Source of the DNA: RPQJ01 sp963748985
Lineage (GTDB): Bacteria; Pseudomonadota; Gammaproteobacteria; Steroidobacterales; Steroidobacteraceae
Direction: 5' to 3'
Assembly (NCBI GenBank): GCA_963748985.1
Contig: CAVVKQ010000001.1
Span: forward strand, 248,001 to 312,000
DNA: 64,000 bases
The notes beneath the pieces were generated by a model. It saw only the letters and a list, made by a program, of their open reading frames with translations, had not been told where the DNA came from and did no database searches. Below, piece by piece: positions 1-9,728 of the stretch. Within the stretch, counting starts at the first letter, position 1, and each line of letters starts with the position of its first letter. The position numbers were made by a program, and so were the translations under genes.

Positions 1-6
1 GCAGTC

Positions 7-1716
7 ATGGAAAGAATCTGGCTCAAGCACTATCCGCCCGGCGTCCCGCACGACGTCGACCTCTCGCAGTATTCCTCGCTCGTCGACCTGATCGACCACG
101 GCTTCCGTGAGCACGCGTCGCGCAATGCGTACGCGTACATGGACCGGTTCTTCACCTTCGGTGAAATCGATCGTTACTCCGCGGCCTTCGCGTCCTGGTT
201 GCAGTCGCAGGGTCTCGCCAAGGGCGCGCGCGTCGCGATCATGATGCCGAACGTGGTGCAGTACCCGATCGCACTGGCGGGCGTGCTGCGCGCCGGCTAT
301 GTCGTCGTCAACGTCAATCCGCTGTACACGCCGCGCGAGCTGGAGCATCAGCTCAAGGACTCCGGCGCCGAAGCGATCGTGATTCTCGAGAACTTCGCTG
401 CCACGCTGCAGCAGGTGATTGCGCGCACGGCGGTCAAGCAAGTCATCGTTGCGTCGCTTGGCGAAATGCTCGGGTTCCCGAAGAGCGCGATCGTCAATTT
501 CGCGGTGCGCCGTCTGAAGAAGATGGTGCCCGGGTATTCGCTGCCGGGGCACGTCAAGTTCACCGAGACGCTCGATGCCGGCGCGCGCCGCAAGCTCGAG
601 CCCGTCGCCGTCACGCAGCAGGACATCGCATTCCTGCAATACACGGGTGGGACCACCGGTGTGTCGAAAGGGGCAGCCCTCACGCACGGCAACCTCGTCG
701 CCAACGTGCTGCAGATGGAAGCCTGGATCGTGCCCGCGTTGCACGACACTTCGCGCGGACCCGTGCCTGGCCAGTTCGTCTACATCTGCGCGTTGCCGCT
801 GTATCACGTGTTCGCGCTGGTCGTGAACTGCCTCTTTGGCATGCGTATCGGCACGCTCAACGTGCTGATTGCCAATCCGCGGGACATCGCTGGCTTCGTC
901 AGGGAGCTGGGCAAATACAAGTTCAACGTGCTGCCGGGCGTCAACACGCTCTACAATGCGCTGCTCGGGAACGAGGACTTCCGCAAGCTCGATTTTTCGA
1001 GCCTGCGCGTTGCGAACGGCGGCGGCATGGCCGTGCAGAAGGCGACGAGCGAGAAGTGGCTGGCGCTCACTGGCGTGCCGATCATCGAGGGCTACGGCCT
1101 CTCGGAGACGTCGCCGGTCGCCACGTGCAACCCGATCCTCAACCGTGAATACAACGGCACGATCGGCCTGCCGTTCCCGAACACGGAGATCCAGATTCTC
1201 GACGATGCGGGGCAGGTCGTGCCGCTCGGCCAGCCGGGCGAGATCGCGATTCGAGGACCTCAAGTGATGGCGGGCTACTGGAACCGTCCGGACGAGACCG
1301 CGAAGGTGATGACCCCCGACGGGTTCTTCAAGTCGGGCGACATCGGCATCATGGACGAGCGCGGTTACATCAGGATCGTGGACCGCAAGAAGGACATGAT
1401 CCTGGTGTCGGGTTTCAACGTGTACCCGAACGAGATCGAGCAGGTGATCACGACGCACCCCGGCGTCGTGGAATGCGCTGCCGTCGGCGTGCCCGACGAG
1501 CGCTCCGGCGAGGCAGTCAAGGTGTTCGTCGTGCGCAAGGACCCCGCGCTCACCGTCGAGCAGCTGATGGAGTTCTGCAAAGAGAACTTCACGGGCTACA
1601 AGAAGCCGAAGTACATCGAGTTCCGCGACGAGCTGCCGAAGAGCAACGTTGGCAAGATCCTGCGGCGCGAACTGCGGGACGCGGCGGTTGCCGCGGCTCA
1701 GGCACGCAGCGCCTGA
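7..1716 (+). CDS. fadD: Long-chain fatty acid-CoA ligase
   Basis: This 569-residue AMP-forming acyl-CoA synthetase activates long-chain fatty acids to acyl-CoA for beta-oxidation, at the inner face of the membrane. The ATP-binding loop YTGGTTGVSKG starts near residue 212. The adenylate motif GYGLSETSP lies near 361, the SGDIG motif near 441, the fatty-acid signature DRKKDMILVSGFNVYP near 459, and the catalytic lysine motif GKILRR near 549. The N-terminus MERIWLKHYPPGVP is typical of FadD, so the ATG at position 7 is the true start although only six upstream bases are visible. It faces a dienoyl-CoA isomerase gene, which fits fatty-acid breakdown. The family assignment is firm; the chain-length preference is inferred. 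Confidence 0.95.
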   Translation: MERIWLKHYPPGVPHDVDLSQYSSLVDLIDHGFREHASRNAYAYMDRFFTFGEIDRYSAAFASWLQSQGLAKGARVAIMMPNVVQYPIALAGVLRAGYVVVNVNPLYTPRELEHQLKDSGAEAIVILENFAATLQQVIARTAVKQVIVASLGEMLGFPKSAIVNFAVRRLKKMVPGYSLPGHVKFTETLDAGARRKLEPVAVTQQDIAFLQYTGGTTGVSKGAALTHGNLVANVLQMEAWIVPALHDTSRGPVPGQFVYICALPLYHVFALVVNCLFGMRIGTLNVLIANPRDIAGFVRELGKYKFNVLPGVNTLYNALLGNEDFRKLDFSSLRVANGGGMAVQKATSEKWLALTGVPIIEGYGLSETSPVATCNPILNREYNGTIGLPFPNTEIQILDDAGQVVPLGQPGEIAIRGPQVMAGYWNRPDETAKVMTPDGFFKSGDIGIMDERGYIRIVDRKKDMILVSGFNVYPNEIEQVITTHPGVVECAAVGVPDERSGEAVKVFVVRKDPALTVEQLMEFCKENFTGYKKPKYIEFRDELPKSNVGKILRRELRDAAVAAAQARSA

Positions 1717-1858
1717 GCAAGGGGATAGGGGTTAGGGGATAGGGGTTAGTCGGAACAAAGTAGCCGACGTCGAATCAGCCTTCGCGGCACGAGTGAGGCC
1801 TTCGAGGCTATGCCGCTGTTCACGACTGGGTTCCGACCTAACCCCTATCCCCTTTCCG
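1717..1858. repeat. Palindromic intergenic repeat, family A (GGGGTTAG type)
   Basis: Just after the fadD stop comes AAGGGGATAGGGGTTAG, followed by a second GGGATAGGGGTTAG and TCGGAAC. The inverse (GTTCCGACC, then TAACCCCTATCCCC) lies near 1830-1856. The two arms can pair into one long hairpin between the convergent genes fadD and the dienoyl-CoA isomerase. A related copy lies at 22104-22180, again between convergent genes. It may act as a bidirectional terminator or be a REP-like mobile repeat. Confidence 0.7.
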
Positions 1859-1862
1859 CGGG

Positions 1863-2698
1863 CTACTGCCCGCGGAAGACCGGCGGTCGCCGCTGCATGA
1901 ATGCCTGCATCGCCTCGCCCAGGTCCTCGGAGTGCAGGAACGCGGCGTTCCACACGGCGACGTAGTCGAGACTGGCGTCCACTTCGCGGCGCGAGGCGCA
2001 TCCCAGCACGTGCTTCGAACCCTGCACGGCGAGCGGCGAATTCGCGGCAATGGTCGCGGCCAGTTCACGCACGCGCGCCATCAGTGCCGCCGGATCCGGC
2101 AGCACTTCGTTGAGCAGCTGTACCTCGCGCGCACGCTGTGCACTGTAGTCGCCGCCGGTGAAAATCCATTCGCGTGCGGCGCCGTCACCGATCACGCGCG
2201 GCAGTCGTTGCAGGGAGCCGACGTCGGCCACCATCGCGATGCGCGTCTCGCGTACCGAGAACGTGGCTTCAGCAGAAGCCAACCGGATGTCGCACGCGGT
2301 GATCAGGTCCATGCCCGCCCCGATGCACGCGCCGTGCACGGCGGCGATGACGGGCTTGTTGGTGTTGGCGAAGGACGAGCAGGTGTCCTGGTAGGCTCGA
2401 ATGTCGTCGTACAACTGCGACGTTTGGCGACGGCCGAGCCTTCGCCGCCCGTGAGCGAACCGCCGCCGCCGAAACCCTGTGCGTGGTCCATCAGGTCAAT
2501 GCCGGCGCAGAACGCCTTGCCCTTGCCGGCGAGCACGATTACGCGCACGTCGGGATCGGCATCTAGTGCAGCCACGGCCTCTGGAATGCTGCGCCACAGT
2601 GCACGATCCAGCGCATTCAGTTTCTCGGGACGATCGATGAACAACGTGGCGACGCCGCCATCACGCTCGATGGCGAGATTGGGAAATGTCTCGGGCAT
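1863..2698 (-). CDS. Delta(3,5)-delta(2,4)-dienoyl-CoA isomerase-like crotonase (single frameshift)
   Basis: This crotonase-family enzyme is read in two frames. The N-terminal half (start ATG 2698) carries the oxyanion-hole segment AFCAGIDLMD. The C-terminal half (2414 down to 1863) carries GACIGAGMDL, ADVGSLQRLPRVIG and a tail (SPLAVQGSK, then LDYVAVWNAAFL) resembling mammalian ECH1. A Glu and an Asp eight residues apart (RETRIAMVAD) match the catalytic pair of that enzyme, which shifts double bonds in 3,5-dienoyl-CoA during oxidation of odd-position unsaturated fatty acids. Inserting one base near 2420 joins the halves as RRQLYDDIR and gives about 278 residues, the usual length. The defect may be an assembly indel or a real mutation. 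Its role beside fadD is beta-oxidation. Confidence 0.8.
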
Positions 2699-2740
2699 GG
2701 TCGATCTTCTTTGAGAGGCGGAGAGGGGGGCGGAAGGTCG

Positions 2741-2776
2741 GGAAGGACAGGAAGGACAGGAAGGACAGGAAGGAAG
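2741..2776. repeat. 9-bp tandem repeat
   Basis: Three full copies and one partial copy of GGAAGGACA lie in the gap between the SDR stop and the start of the dienoyl-CoA isomerase, both read on the minus strand. On the transcribed strand this is a TTCCTGTCC run, upstream of the isomerase start codon at 2698 only in the antisense sense; no function is evident. Confidence 0.75.
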
Positions 2777-2782
2777 TGCGAA

Positions 2783-3616
2783 TCAGTTCGTGCGTCGTCG
2801 CGTCGAGCGACGTGCCAGGCCCATCGCTCCGCGCACCAGGACGTCGGTGGCGCCCGGAGCGAGTGCGCCCAGTTTCTCGAGCAGCGCGCCACCCGGTGGC
2901 ACCGCAACTTCAGCGAGCTTGAGGCGGACAGCTGCGAAAACGGCCCACACGACCCATGCGGTCGGCATGTTCAGGGCTTTCGGCCAGAACCTTTCGGTCG
3001 TGGGGTCCAGCGCCGCCGCTTCGGCCATCGGCGTGTCGATGACGCCCGGCAGCACCAGCGACACGCCAACGTTACTGCCCATCAGTTCCGTGCGCAGCGC
3101 CTCGGTCAGGCCGACGAGTGCGAACTTGCTCGCGCAGTAACCGCCGAGCGGTGAAAAACCGCGACGGCCCGCGAGCGACGCGACATTGACGATGTGGCCA
3201 CCCGAGTCCTGTTTCTGCATCTGCTTCACGGCCGCCTGCAGGACGTGCAGCGCGCCGAAGAGATTGACGTCGAGCATGCGCTGGAGGTCGGCGGGGTCCA
3301 GGTCGACGACCTTCGCCGGCAGCAGCACGCCCGCATTGTTGACGACGATATCGACGCTGCCGAAGCGCTGGATGGCCTTGCGGAAGCACGCCGCAACGGC
3401 GGTGCGGTCAGTCACATCGGTTGCGACCGAAAGCGCTTCGGCGCCGGCCGCGCGCGTCTGTCTCGCCACCTTGGCAAGTGCCGCGGCCCGGCGGGCGACG
3501 AGCACGACGTTGGCGCCGGCACTGGCGAAGGCTAGCGCCGTTTCGCGGCCGATACCGCTCGAGGCACCGGTGACGAGGACGGTCTTGCCGTCAAAGCGCA
3601 AGGCTGGGAGTTTCAT
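2783..3616 (-). CDS. SDR-family NAD(P)-dependent oxidoreductase
   Basis: This 277-residue classical short-chain dehydrogenase has the cofactor motif TGASSGIG at residues 16-23 and NNAG at 93-96. The catalytic Ser (NVASLAG) is at 147, with Tyr160 and Lys164 in YCASK. An arginine in VLVARR after the second strand suggests NADPH preference. The last 60 residues form a hydrophobic and then basic extension (AWVVWAVFAAVRL, ending in an Arg-rich tail), which suggests membrane association. The substrate cannot be read from sequence; lying just upstream of a dienoyl-CoA isomerase on the same strand, a lipid or hydroxyacyl substrate is plausible. Start ATG 3616. Confidence 0.88.
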   Translation of the reverse strand: MKLPALRFDGKTVLVTGASSGIGRETALAFASAGANVVLVARRAAALAKVARQTRAAGAEALSVATDVTDRTAVAACFRKAIQRFGSVDIVVNNAGVLLPAKVVDLDPADLQRMLDVNLFGALHVLQAAVKQMQKQDSGGHIVNVASLAGRRGFSPLGGYCASKFALVGLTEALRTELMGSNVGVSLVLPGVIDTPMAEAAALDPTTERFWPKALNMPTAWVVWAVFAAVRLKLAEVAVPPGGALLEKLGALAPGATDVLVRGAMGLARRSTRRRTN

Positions 3617-3658
3617 GACCGAAGCCTAGCGCGTTCGCGCGCCCGCTCCCAGAAGATA

Positions 3659-3715
3659 GGGAAATAGGGGACGCTCACCTATTTCCCGGAAATCGGTGAG
3701 CGTCCCCTATTTCCC
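3659..3715. repeat. REP-like inverted pair, family B (GGAAATAGGGGACG type)
   Basis: Two copies of a 27-bp unit lie head to head. Each unit has short arms GGAAATAG and CTATTTCC around GGGACGCTCAC, so each is itself a hairpin. One arm of the second unit is altered (AAATCGG). A nearly identical pair lies at 26214-26268. Paired hairpins of this form are typical of REP elements spread by REP-associated tyrosine transposases; no such transposase gene is in the window. Confidence 0.8.
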
Positions 3716-3726
3716 GCTGCCGCTGC

Positions 3727-4842
<1,116 letters not shown>

Positions 4843-4953
4843 GACTGTCTCCCCGCCTTGATTTCTGTGGTGCGCCTTGAGGAGGCGCATCGATGAAGCA
4901 TAGTGGCCGGCGAGGTGCGGAATCGTGCGAAGTTGGGCAAAAACGAGGCCGTT

Positions 4954-4980
4954 GACGCAAGTTATTGCTTTATAAGCGTC
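4954..4980. promoter_or_regulatory. Candidate Lrp-family operator between ald and its regulator
   Basis: An imperfect dyad with arms GACGC (4954-4958) and GCGTC (4976-4980) surrounds an AT-rich centre. It lies in the 161-bp divergent gap between ald and the Lrp gene. Its position and form suit an Lrp/AsnC-type site, but no consensus for this regulator was available. Confidence 0.35.
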
Positions 4981-5003
4981 AGAAATCAGCAGATACTGCG
5001 AAT

Positions 5004-5468
5004 ATGAAGCTCGATCGGGTCGACAATCAAATCCTTGCCGCCCTGCAGCGGGATGGCCGCCTCAGCAACCGCGAGCTGGCCGAGCAAGTGCACCTGAGCG
5101 AGTCGGCCTGCCTGCGCCGGATGCGAGCGCTGGAGGAGGCAGGCGTCATCGACCGCTACGTCGCGCTCGTGAACCAGGCCAGGGTCGGTTTGCCGGGCAA
5201 CGTGTTCGTCAGCATCACGCTCAACCGGCAGGAACAGGCCGATCTTGCGGCCTTCGAAGCAGCCGTGAAGCGCGTCCCCGAAGTCATGGAGTGCTACCTG
5301 ATGACGGGGCAGCAGGATTACCTGCTGCGCGTCGTCGTGTCCGACCCCGCCGATTTCGAGCGTCTGCATAGCCAGCACCTCACGCGCCTGCCGGGCGTCG
5401 CGCGCGTGCAATCGAGCTTCGCCCTGCGTACGGTACGCAAGGGCAACGAACTGCCGTTGCGTGATTGA
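5004..5468 (+). CDS. Lrp/AsnC-family transcriptional regulator
   Basis: This 154-residue feast/famine regulator has an N-terminal winged helix-turn-helix (MKLDRVDNQILAALQRDG, then LSNRELAEQVHLSESACLRR) and a C-terminal RAM effector domain (residues about 70-145, VPEVMECYLMTGQQDYLLRV). The start was set at ATG 5004 because the family begins at MKLD; the open frame runs 13 codons further upstream. It is divergent from alanine dehydrogenase, so it is probably the alanine-sensing activator of ald (an AldR or Lrp paralogue). Such proteins usually form octamers and also regulate their own promoter. Confidence 0.9.
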   Translation: MKLDRVDNQILAALQRDGRLSNRELAEQVHLSESACLRRMRALEEAGVIDRYVALVNQARVGLPGNVFVSITLNRQEQADLAAFEAAVKRVPEVMECYLMTGQQDYLLRVVVSDPADFERLHSQHLTRLPGVARVQSSFALRTVRKGNELPLRD

Positions 5469-5529
5469 CTGGATCCAGTCGCAACAACGAGGCAGGATAG
5501 CGGTAAAATGGCAGTTTTCTGGAGAGGAC

Positions 5530-5898
5530 ATGCGTGTTCCCGTATTTGTTTTCGTGATCGCCCTGACTGTCGGATGCGCCTCGCAAACCACCGCTCCGCC
5601 GGCGCCTGCCACTGCTGCTGTGGCCGCCGCTCCAAAGCCAGCCGCCACCCCAGTCGCCGCGGACGGGACGGGCGTTGATGTCGCCATGGCCAACGTGCCG
5701 TCAGGCTATAGCGCGAAGACCCGCGATGGCGAAACCGTCTACTGCAAGAAAGTGGCGCGAATCGGTACGAACATAGCGACGGAGACGTGCATGACAGCCG
5801 CCCAGGCCGAGGAGATGGCGCGCAGGGCAGCTTTTGAGCGGCAGGAGTTCCGCCAGAATCAGGCCGTCTGTGGCACCGGGCCTTGCGGCGGCACTTGA
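5530..5898 (+). CDS. Small lipoprotein of unknown function
   Basis: This 122-residue protein starts with a short signal peptide ending in the lipobox LTVGC, so it is probably a lipoprotein. A low-complexity Ala/Pro linker (residues about 20-45) leads to a compact C-terminal part with GYSAKTRDGETVYCKK, a sequence common in small proteobacterial secreted proteins, and further cysteines (ETCMTAAQ, AVCGTGPCGGT). The ATG at 5530 is preceded by GGAGAGG. A longer frame opens at 5461, but the lipobox start is preferred. No function is recognised. Confidence 0.75.
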   Translation: MRVPVFVFVIALTVGCASQTTAPPAPATAAVAAAPKPAATPVAADGTGVDVAMANVPSGYSAKTRDGETVYCKKVARIGTNIATETCMTAAQAEEMARRAAFERQEFRQNQAVCGTGPCGGT

Positions 5899-6007
5899 CG
5901 TTTGCGGAGCCCGCGGTTCGTAGGGCACGCGATTTCTTCGCACTTCGCGCTGACAGCCGGCTCACGTAGAGACAGCGTACAGAGTGGCGCGGGGGTAGTT
6001 GAAGCCG

Positions 6008-6790
6008 ATGGCGCGGATCGAAAACGTGTTGCTCGGCTTCGTTGCCAACTTTTTCGACACGCTTGGCATCGGTTCGTTTGCGTCGACCACCGCCTGGATC
6101 AAGTTCCGCACCCTCATCCCTGACGAGCTGATTCCCGGAACGCTCAACGTCGGTCACGCACTACCGACGATCACGCAGGCCATCATTTTCACGACGGCCA
6201 TCGCCGTGGCGCCGCGCACGCTCGTGTCGATGGTCGCTGCGGCCGTGGCAGGCGGTTACCTGGGGGCGGGCATCGTGTCGAAGTTGCCGCGCCGCGCGAT
6301 CCAGATCGGCATGGGAGTCGCGCTGCTCATCGCCGCGGCGCTGTTCGTGATGAAGATCGTCGGTGTGCTGCCGTCTGGCGGCAACGCGCTCGGACTGAGT
6401 GGCGGCGTGCTGGTCTTCGCAGTTGTCGTCAACTTCATGCTCGGTGCACTGATGCAGTTGGGTATTGGCCTGTACGCGCCATGCCTGATACTCGTGAGCC
6501 TGCTCGGCATGAATCCGATTGCGGCGTTCCCGATCATGATGGCGTCTTGCGCATGCCTGATGCCGGTCGGCAGCCTCAAGTTCATCCGCGAGCACAGATA
6601 CGACAAGCGCACGGCAATCGGCCTTGCAATGGGCGGCATCCCCGGCGTGTTTCTCGCGGCGTTTGTTGTGAAGTCGCTGCCGATGCAGTGGTTGTACTGG
6701 CTGGTCGTGATCGTCGTACTGTATGCCGCGATCTTGATGCTGAGCTCGGCCCTGCAGCCCCAGCCGTCCCTTGCCAAGGAGAACGCATGA
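6008..6790 (+). CDS. TauE/SafE-like membrane transporter
   Basis: This integral membrane protein of about 260 residues has two repeats of hydrophobic helices, as in the TauE/SafE (DUF81) family of sulfite, sulfonate or organic-anion exporters. The N-terminal segment GFVANFFDTLGIGSFASTTAWIK is the family repeat, mirrored after residue 145 (ALMQLGIGLYAPCLI). A TTG at 5999 is an alternative start; the ATG at 6008 was chosen. The stop overlaps the next start as ATGA, so it is translationally coupled to the pterin dehydratase gene. The substrate is unknown. Confidence 0.82.
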   Translation: MARIENVLLGFVANFFDTLGIGSFASTTAWIKFRTLIPDELIPGTLNVGHALPTITQAIIFTTAIAVAPRTLVSMVAAAVAGGYLGAGIVSKLPRRAIQIGMGVALLIAAALFVMKIVGVLPSGGNALGLSGGVLVFAVVVNFMLGALMQLGIGLYAPCLILVSLLGMNPIAAFPIMMASCACLMPVGSLKFIREHRYDKRTAIGLAMGGIPGVFLAAFVVKSLPMQWLYWLVVIVVLYAAILMLSSALQPQPSLAKENA

Positions 6791-7155
6791 CCCGACCTGC
6801 CACGCGACCTGCAAGACTCGATGCGGCGTCGACCAAGGCTCTCGTCACCTCCGTGCCCGGTTGGGAACTCGCTGCCGATGGCAAATCGATCTCGCGTCGG
6901 TTCAAGTTCGCCGACTTCGAGGCGACGATGGCTTACGTGAACCGGCTCGCGGACGTGGCCAATGCGCACGATCATCATCCGGACCTGAAGCTCGGCTACA
7001 ACTACTGCGAAGTACTGTTCACGACGCACGACGCGGATGGCTTGACAGAACTGGATGCGACCTGTGTGCGTGCGGCCCAGCAGCTTGCGGACGAGGCCGC
7101 CGCGCCGCCGCGGGAGGACTGGCTGGGCGGCACCGACGACCACCCGCGGCGCTGA
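6787..7155 (+). CDS. phhB: 4a-hydroxytetrahydrobiopterin dehydratase
   Basis: This 122-residue pterin-4a-carbinolamine dehydratase recycles the pterin cofactor after aromatic amino acid hydroxylation. The signature NAHDHHPDLKLGYNYCEVLF, then TTHDADGLTELD, holds the catalytic His residues. The N-terminal 20 residues are basic and low in complexity; the C-terminal tail (PPREDWLGGTDDHPRR) is not conserved. The start ATG 6787 overlaps the stop of the TauE-like gene (ATGA). No phenylalanine hydroxylase gene is in the window, so the partner is elsewhere or the protein has a moonlighting role. Confidence 0.9.
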   Translation: MTRPATRPARLDAASTKALVTSVPGWELAADGKSISRRFKFADFEATMAYVNRLADVANAHDHHPDLKLGYNYCEVLFTTHDADGLTELDATCVRAAQQLADEAAAPPREDWLGGTDDHPRR

Positions 7156-7482
7156 GATACCGGCACCGGACGCGTGTAGCCGGCGGCGCCGGACGGTGGG
7201 CGGGGCCGTTCGTGCGACCAATGCCATTGAACGCCGTGCCTCGTCGTGTTGTCCTGGATTTCCCTGGGCACACCGATGCGCACCGTGAAATGCGCCGGGT
7301 CCGGCATTTCAGTGCAATATGTTCGAATGCAGCTTGACCGCACCGATCGACTGATCCTCAAGCAACTACCGTGCACCGCGCCAGGGCGTCAAGCGCTCGG
7401 TGCGCACATTAACGCGCGGGCGTCCCTGCCCGCCTGGCCGCGCGACCGCAACCAATTCGCCGCGGGCGCGGTCAGAAGGGAC
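7156..7482. other. Gap with inverted repeat and a possible Lrp-gene remnant
   Basis: No intact gene is supported in these 327 bases. A perfect 8-bp inverted repeat (TGAAATGC at 7286-7293, GCATTTCA at 7304-7311) is followed at 7327 by an ATG. The 14 codons from there read MQLDRTDRLILKQL, which resembles the start of Lrp/AsnC regulators such as the one at 5004 (7 of 14 residues the same). Homology then stops abruptly. The likely reading is a deleted regulator gene whose promoter and operator survive. Confidence 0.45.
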
Positions 7483-8547
7483 ATGGACACCACAACCTTT
7501 GTAATCGCCCGGGCCGGCGCCGCAGTGGCGTCGGCCTTACTGCTGCTGCTCTCCGGCGGACCGGCTGGGGCGGCCGATCCGGCTGCGCCTGCGCCGGTCG
7601 CCGTTGTGCCAGCGGCGCTGGAAGTCGTGCCACCCGTCCCGCCGGAACCCGGCCCGCTCTATGCCACGCGCACCACGCACGATCGTATCGGTCGCATCGT
7701 GGCTCCGGTGGAGATCAACGGCCGCGGACCCTTCCGGTTCATCCTCGACACGGGTGCGAACACTTCGGCTATTTCCGAAACGACCGCGCTGGCGCTCGAG
7801 CTGGTGCCGTTCGACGGAGCCGTGATCAACGTGCATGGCGTGACTGGCTCCGCCACGCTGCCGGTCATACAGGTCGCGACATTGCGGGCGGGCGGACTGC
7901 TGCTTGAGAACCAGCGCCTGCCGGTGCTGCCGTCTGCGGTGTTCGCCGGCATGGACGGCATTCTCGGTGTGGACGCACTGCAGGATGCCCGCATCGAGGT
8001 CGACTTTGGCCGCGACCGGGTGACCATCCGCCGCTCGAGCGGGCGGCGAGCGCCGAAGGGTTTCCTGGTCGTGCGCGCGTGGCTGCAGAACGGCGGCCTG
8101 CTGCTCGTGGATGGGCAGGTCGGTCGCGTGCCGGTCAAGGCGATCGTGGACACGGGCGCCGAGCGCAGCCTCGGCAACGAGGCACTGCGGGCAGCGCTCG
8201 TCGACAGCGCGCGCCGGCCGCACGAGATGGTCGCCACGACCGTGATCGGGGCGACGCCCCAGATCATGCAGGGACTGTCGTTCGAGGCGCCCGCGATCGA
8301 CATCGGCGGGGCGCGCCTCAACAACCTCACCGTCACATTCGGCGACCTGCACGTGTTCGGCATCTGGTCGCTGCTCGAGGAGCCCGCGATTCTCATCGGC
8401 ATGGACATGCTCGGCACGCTCGAGAAGTTCGTCGTGGACTACTCGCGCCGCGAGTTCCACCTGAAACCGGTCTCCTCGGGACAGCCGATGTTGCGCCGCT
8501 GCGGCGGGATCGAGTGCAACACGCGCATTCCTCCGCCCGACGCTTGA
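7483..8547 (+). CDS. Secreted two-lobed retropepsin-like aspartic protease
   Basis: This 354-residue protein has a signal peptide (hydrophobic stretch ALLLLLSGGPAGA, cleavage near AGAADP), a Pro/Ala linker, and two copies of a retropepsin-like domain. The first has FILDTGANTSAIS with the later hydrophobic-Gly partner GMDGILGVDAL. The second has AIVDTGAERSLGN with AILIGMDML. Each half supplies one catalytic Asp, so the chain could fold as a covalent dimer. The start ATG 7483 has AGAAGGG upstream; an earlier in-frame start would include the Lrp-like remnant and no signal peptide at the N-terminus. Its likely place is the periplasm; the substrate is unknown. Confidence 0.85.
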   Translation: MDTTTFVIARAGAAVASALLLLLSGGPAGAADPAAPAPVAVVPAALEVVPPVPPEPGPLYATRTTHDRIGRIVAPVEINGRGPFRFILDTGANTSAISETTALALELVPFDGAVINVHGVTGSATLPVIQVATLRAGGLLLENQRLPVLPSAVFAGMDGILGVDALQDARIEVDFGRDRVTIRRSSGRRAPKGFLVVRAWLQNGGLLLVDGQVGRVPVKAIVDTGAERSLGNEALRAALVDSARRPHEMVATTVIGATPQIMQGLSFEAPAIDIGGARLNNLTVTFGDLHVFGIWSLLEEPAILIGMDMLGTLEKFVVDYSRREFHLKPVSSGQPMLRRCGGIECNTRIPPPDA

Positions 8548-8574
8548 GCGCCGCCGGGTCACCGGAGGGAAGTC

Positions 8575-9516
8575 TCAGGGTCGCGTCAGCGCGAGCCGCC
8601 AACCGACGAGGTTTTCGCCCGCGTGGTGCTGAAGCCCGGGGGGCGGGCAGTCGAAGCCCGCTCGTCGGGCGGTGGCCGCCATGCTTTCCATTTGCTCTGC
8701 CGACCGCGCGGAGCCCACGAGGTCCTGCAGGCGACGCACGCTGGCCCGCACCTCGCGCTCGAAGCGATCCACCTCGCGCTCGAACCCTGCGGCGCCCATT
8801 TCGCGCCGCAAGCCGAGCAGCTTCTGCACGCCGTCGATCACGACGCGCAGCAGGTGCGGCGTAAAGCTCGAGGTCGCCGCCTGCTGCAGGCGCATGCTGG
8901 CGGCGGATAGATCTGCCCACGTCGCACGCGGCGCGACCGCCGACTCGCGCTCCGCGGCGGCATGGCGCCGCAACTTGCGCAGGATCTTCGTGTCCTCGAG
9001 CACCAGTGCGCCCTGCGCCAGCGATTCGCGCGCGTTGCGAATCAGCACCGAGTGCTCGTGATGCAACACGAACAGCGCGCGGCCGCCGGGCCGGAGCACA
9101 CGCCGGATCTCGGCCAGCGAGCGCGGCGTGTCCGTGTACTCGAGGGCGTACTGGCCGCTCACTGCGTCGAAGGTGCCGTCGGCGAAGGCGAGGCGTTCGC
9201 AGGGCACGCCGGCATGAAACGCGATGCCGGCGAACAGCGAGGCGCCGTTCGGCACGTGGCGCGGCGGGTCGATCGCGGCGAGGTCGGCTCCGTGGATCTC
9301 GAACCGCCGGCCGGCGGCCGTCGCGGCCTCGTTCGCGAGCAGCGTGATCGCGCCATTGCCGGTGCCGACGTCGAGCACGCGCGCCCCGTCGTCCAGCGCG
9401 GCGAAGAACGCGAGCCACAGGTCGCGCAGCTCGAGCGTGTAGGTGGTGCCCGGCCCCATTGGGCAGGTCGCGATCGCGCCGCCGCGGTAGTAAGCTTCCC
9501 AGTGCTCGACGCTCAT
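8575..9516 (-). CDS. Class I SAM-dependent methyltransferase
   Basis: This 313-residue protein has a Rossmann-fold methyltransferase domain. Motif I is VLDVGTGNGAITL (residues about 47-59), an acidic residue follows strand 2 (IHGADLAAID), and motif IV/post region is FDAVSGQYALEYTD with VLRPGGRALFVLHH. The C-terminal 130 residues are helical and charged, with probable coiled-coil character (EREVDRFEREVRASVRRL), and are not a recognised substrate domain. It stands alone and convergent to the protease gene. The substrate is unknown. Confidence 0.85.
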   Translation of the reverse strand: MSVEHWEAYYRGGAIATCPMGPGTTYTLELRDLWLAFFAALDDGARVLDVGTGNGAITLLANEAATAAGRRFEIHGADLAAIDPPRHVPNGASLFAGIAFHAGVPCERLAFADGTFDAVSGQYALEYTDTPRSLAEIRRVLRPGGRALFVLHHEHSVLIRNARESLAQGALVLEDTKILRKLRRHAAAERESAVAPRATWADLSAASMRLQQAATSSFTPHLLRVVIDGVQKLLGLRREMGAAGFEREVDRFEREVRASVRRLQDLVGSARSAEQMESMAATARRAGFDCPPPGLQHHAGENLVGWRLALTRP

Positions 9517-9728
9517 GACGCGCTCGCTGCGTGGCGTACCCGGTACGAAAGGTCGGCATTATGGCGATTCGACGACCGGCGCGGCCAGATTTGGGGTCGC
9601 ATCGGCGAGAGCGCCCGGGGCCGGGATGCTGCCCGAAGCGGCGGCGGGGGGCACGCGCGTGCAGTAACATGTCGCCTCCCCGTGCGGGCGCCACGTGCCC
9701 GCGAAGCCTGGCTCGAGGAGAAGCGACG

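Noticed and set aside
1718..1750. Telomere-like GGGGTTAG run
   Set aside because: It is paired with an inverted copy nearby and recurs between another convergent gene pair, so a palindromic intergenic repeat explains it better.
2741..2776. Tandem repeat considered as a CRISPR-like array
   Set aside because: The 9-bp units are contiguous without spacers and no cas gene is near.
5467..5480. Perfect 14-bp palindrome GACTGGATCCAGTC at the Lrp stop codon
   Set aside because: It has no T-run, no second copy was noticed, and one palindrome of this size at a gene end is weak evidence of function.
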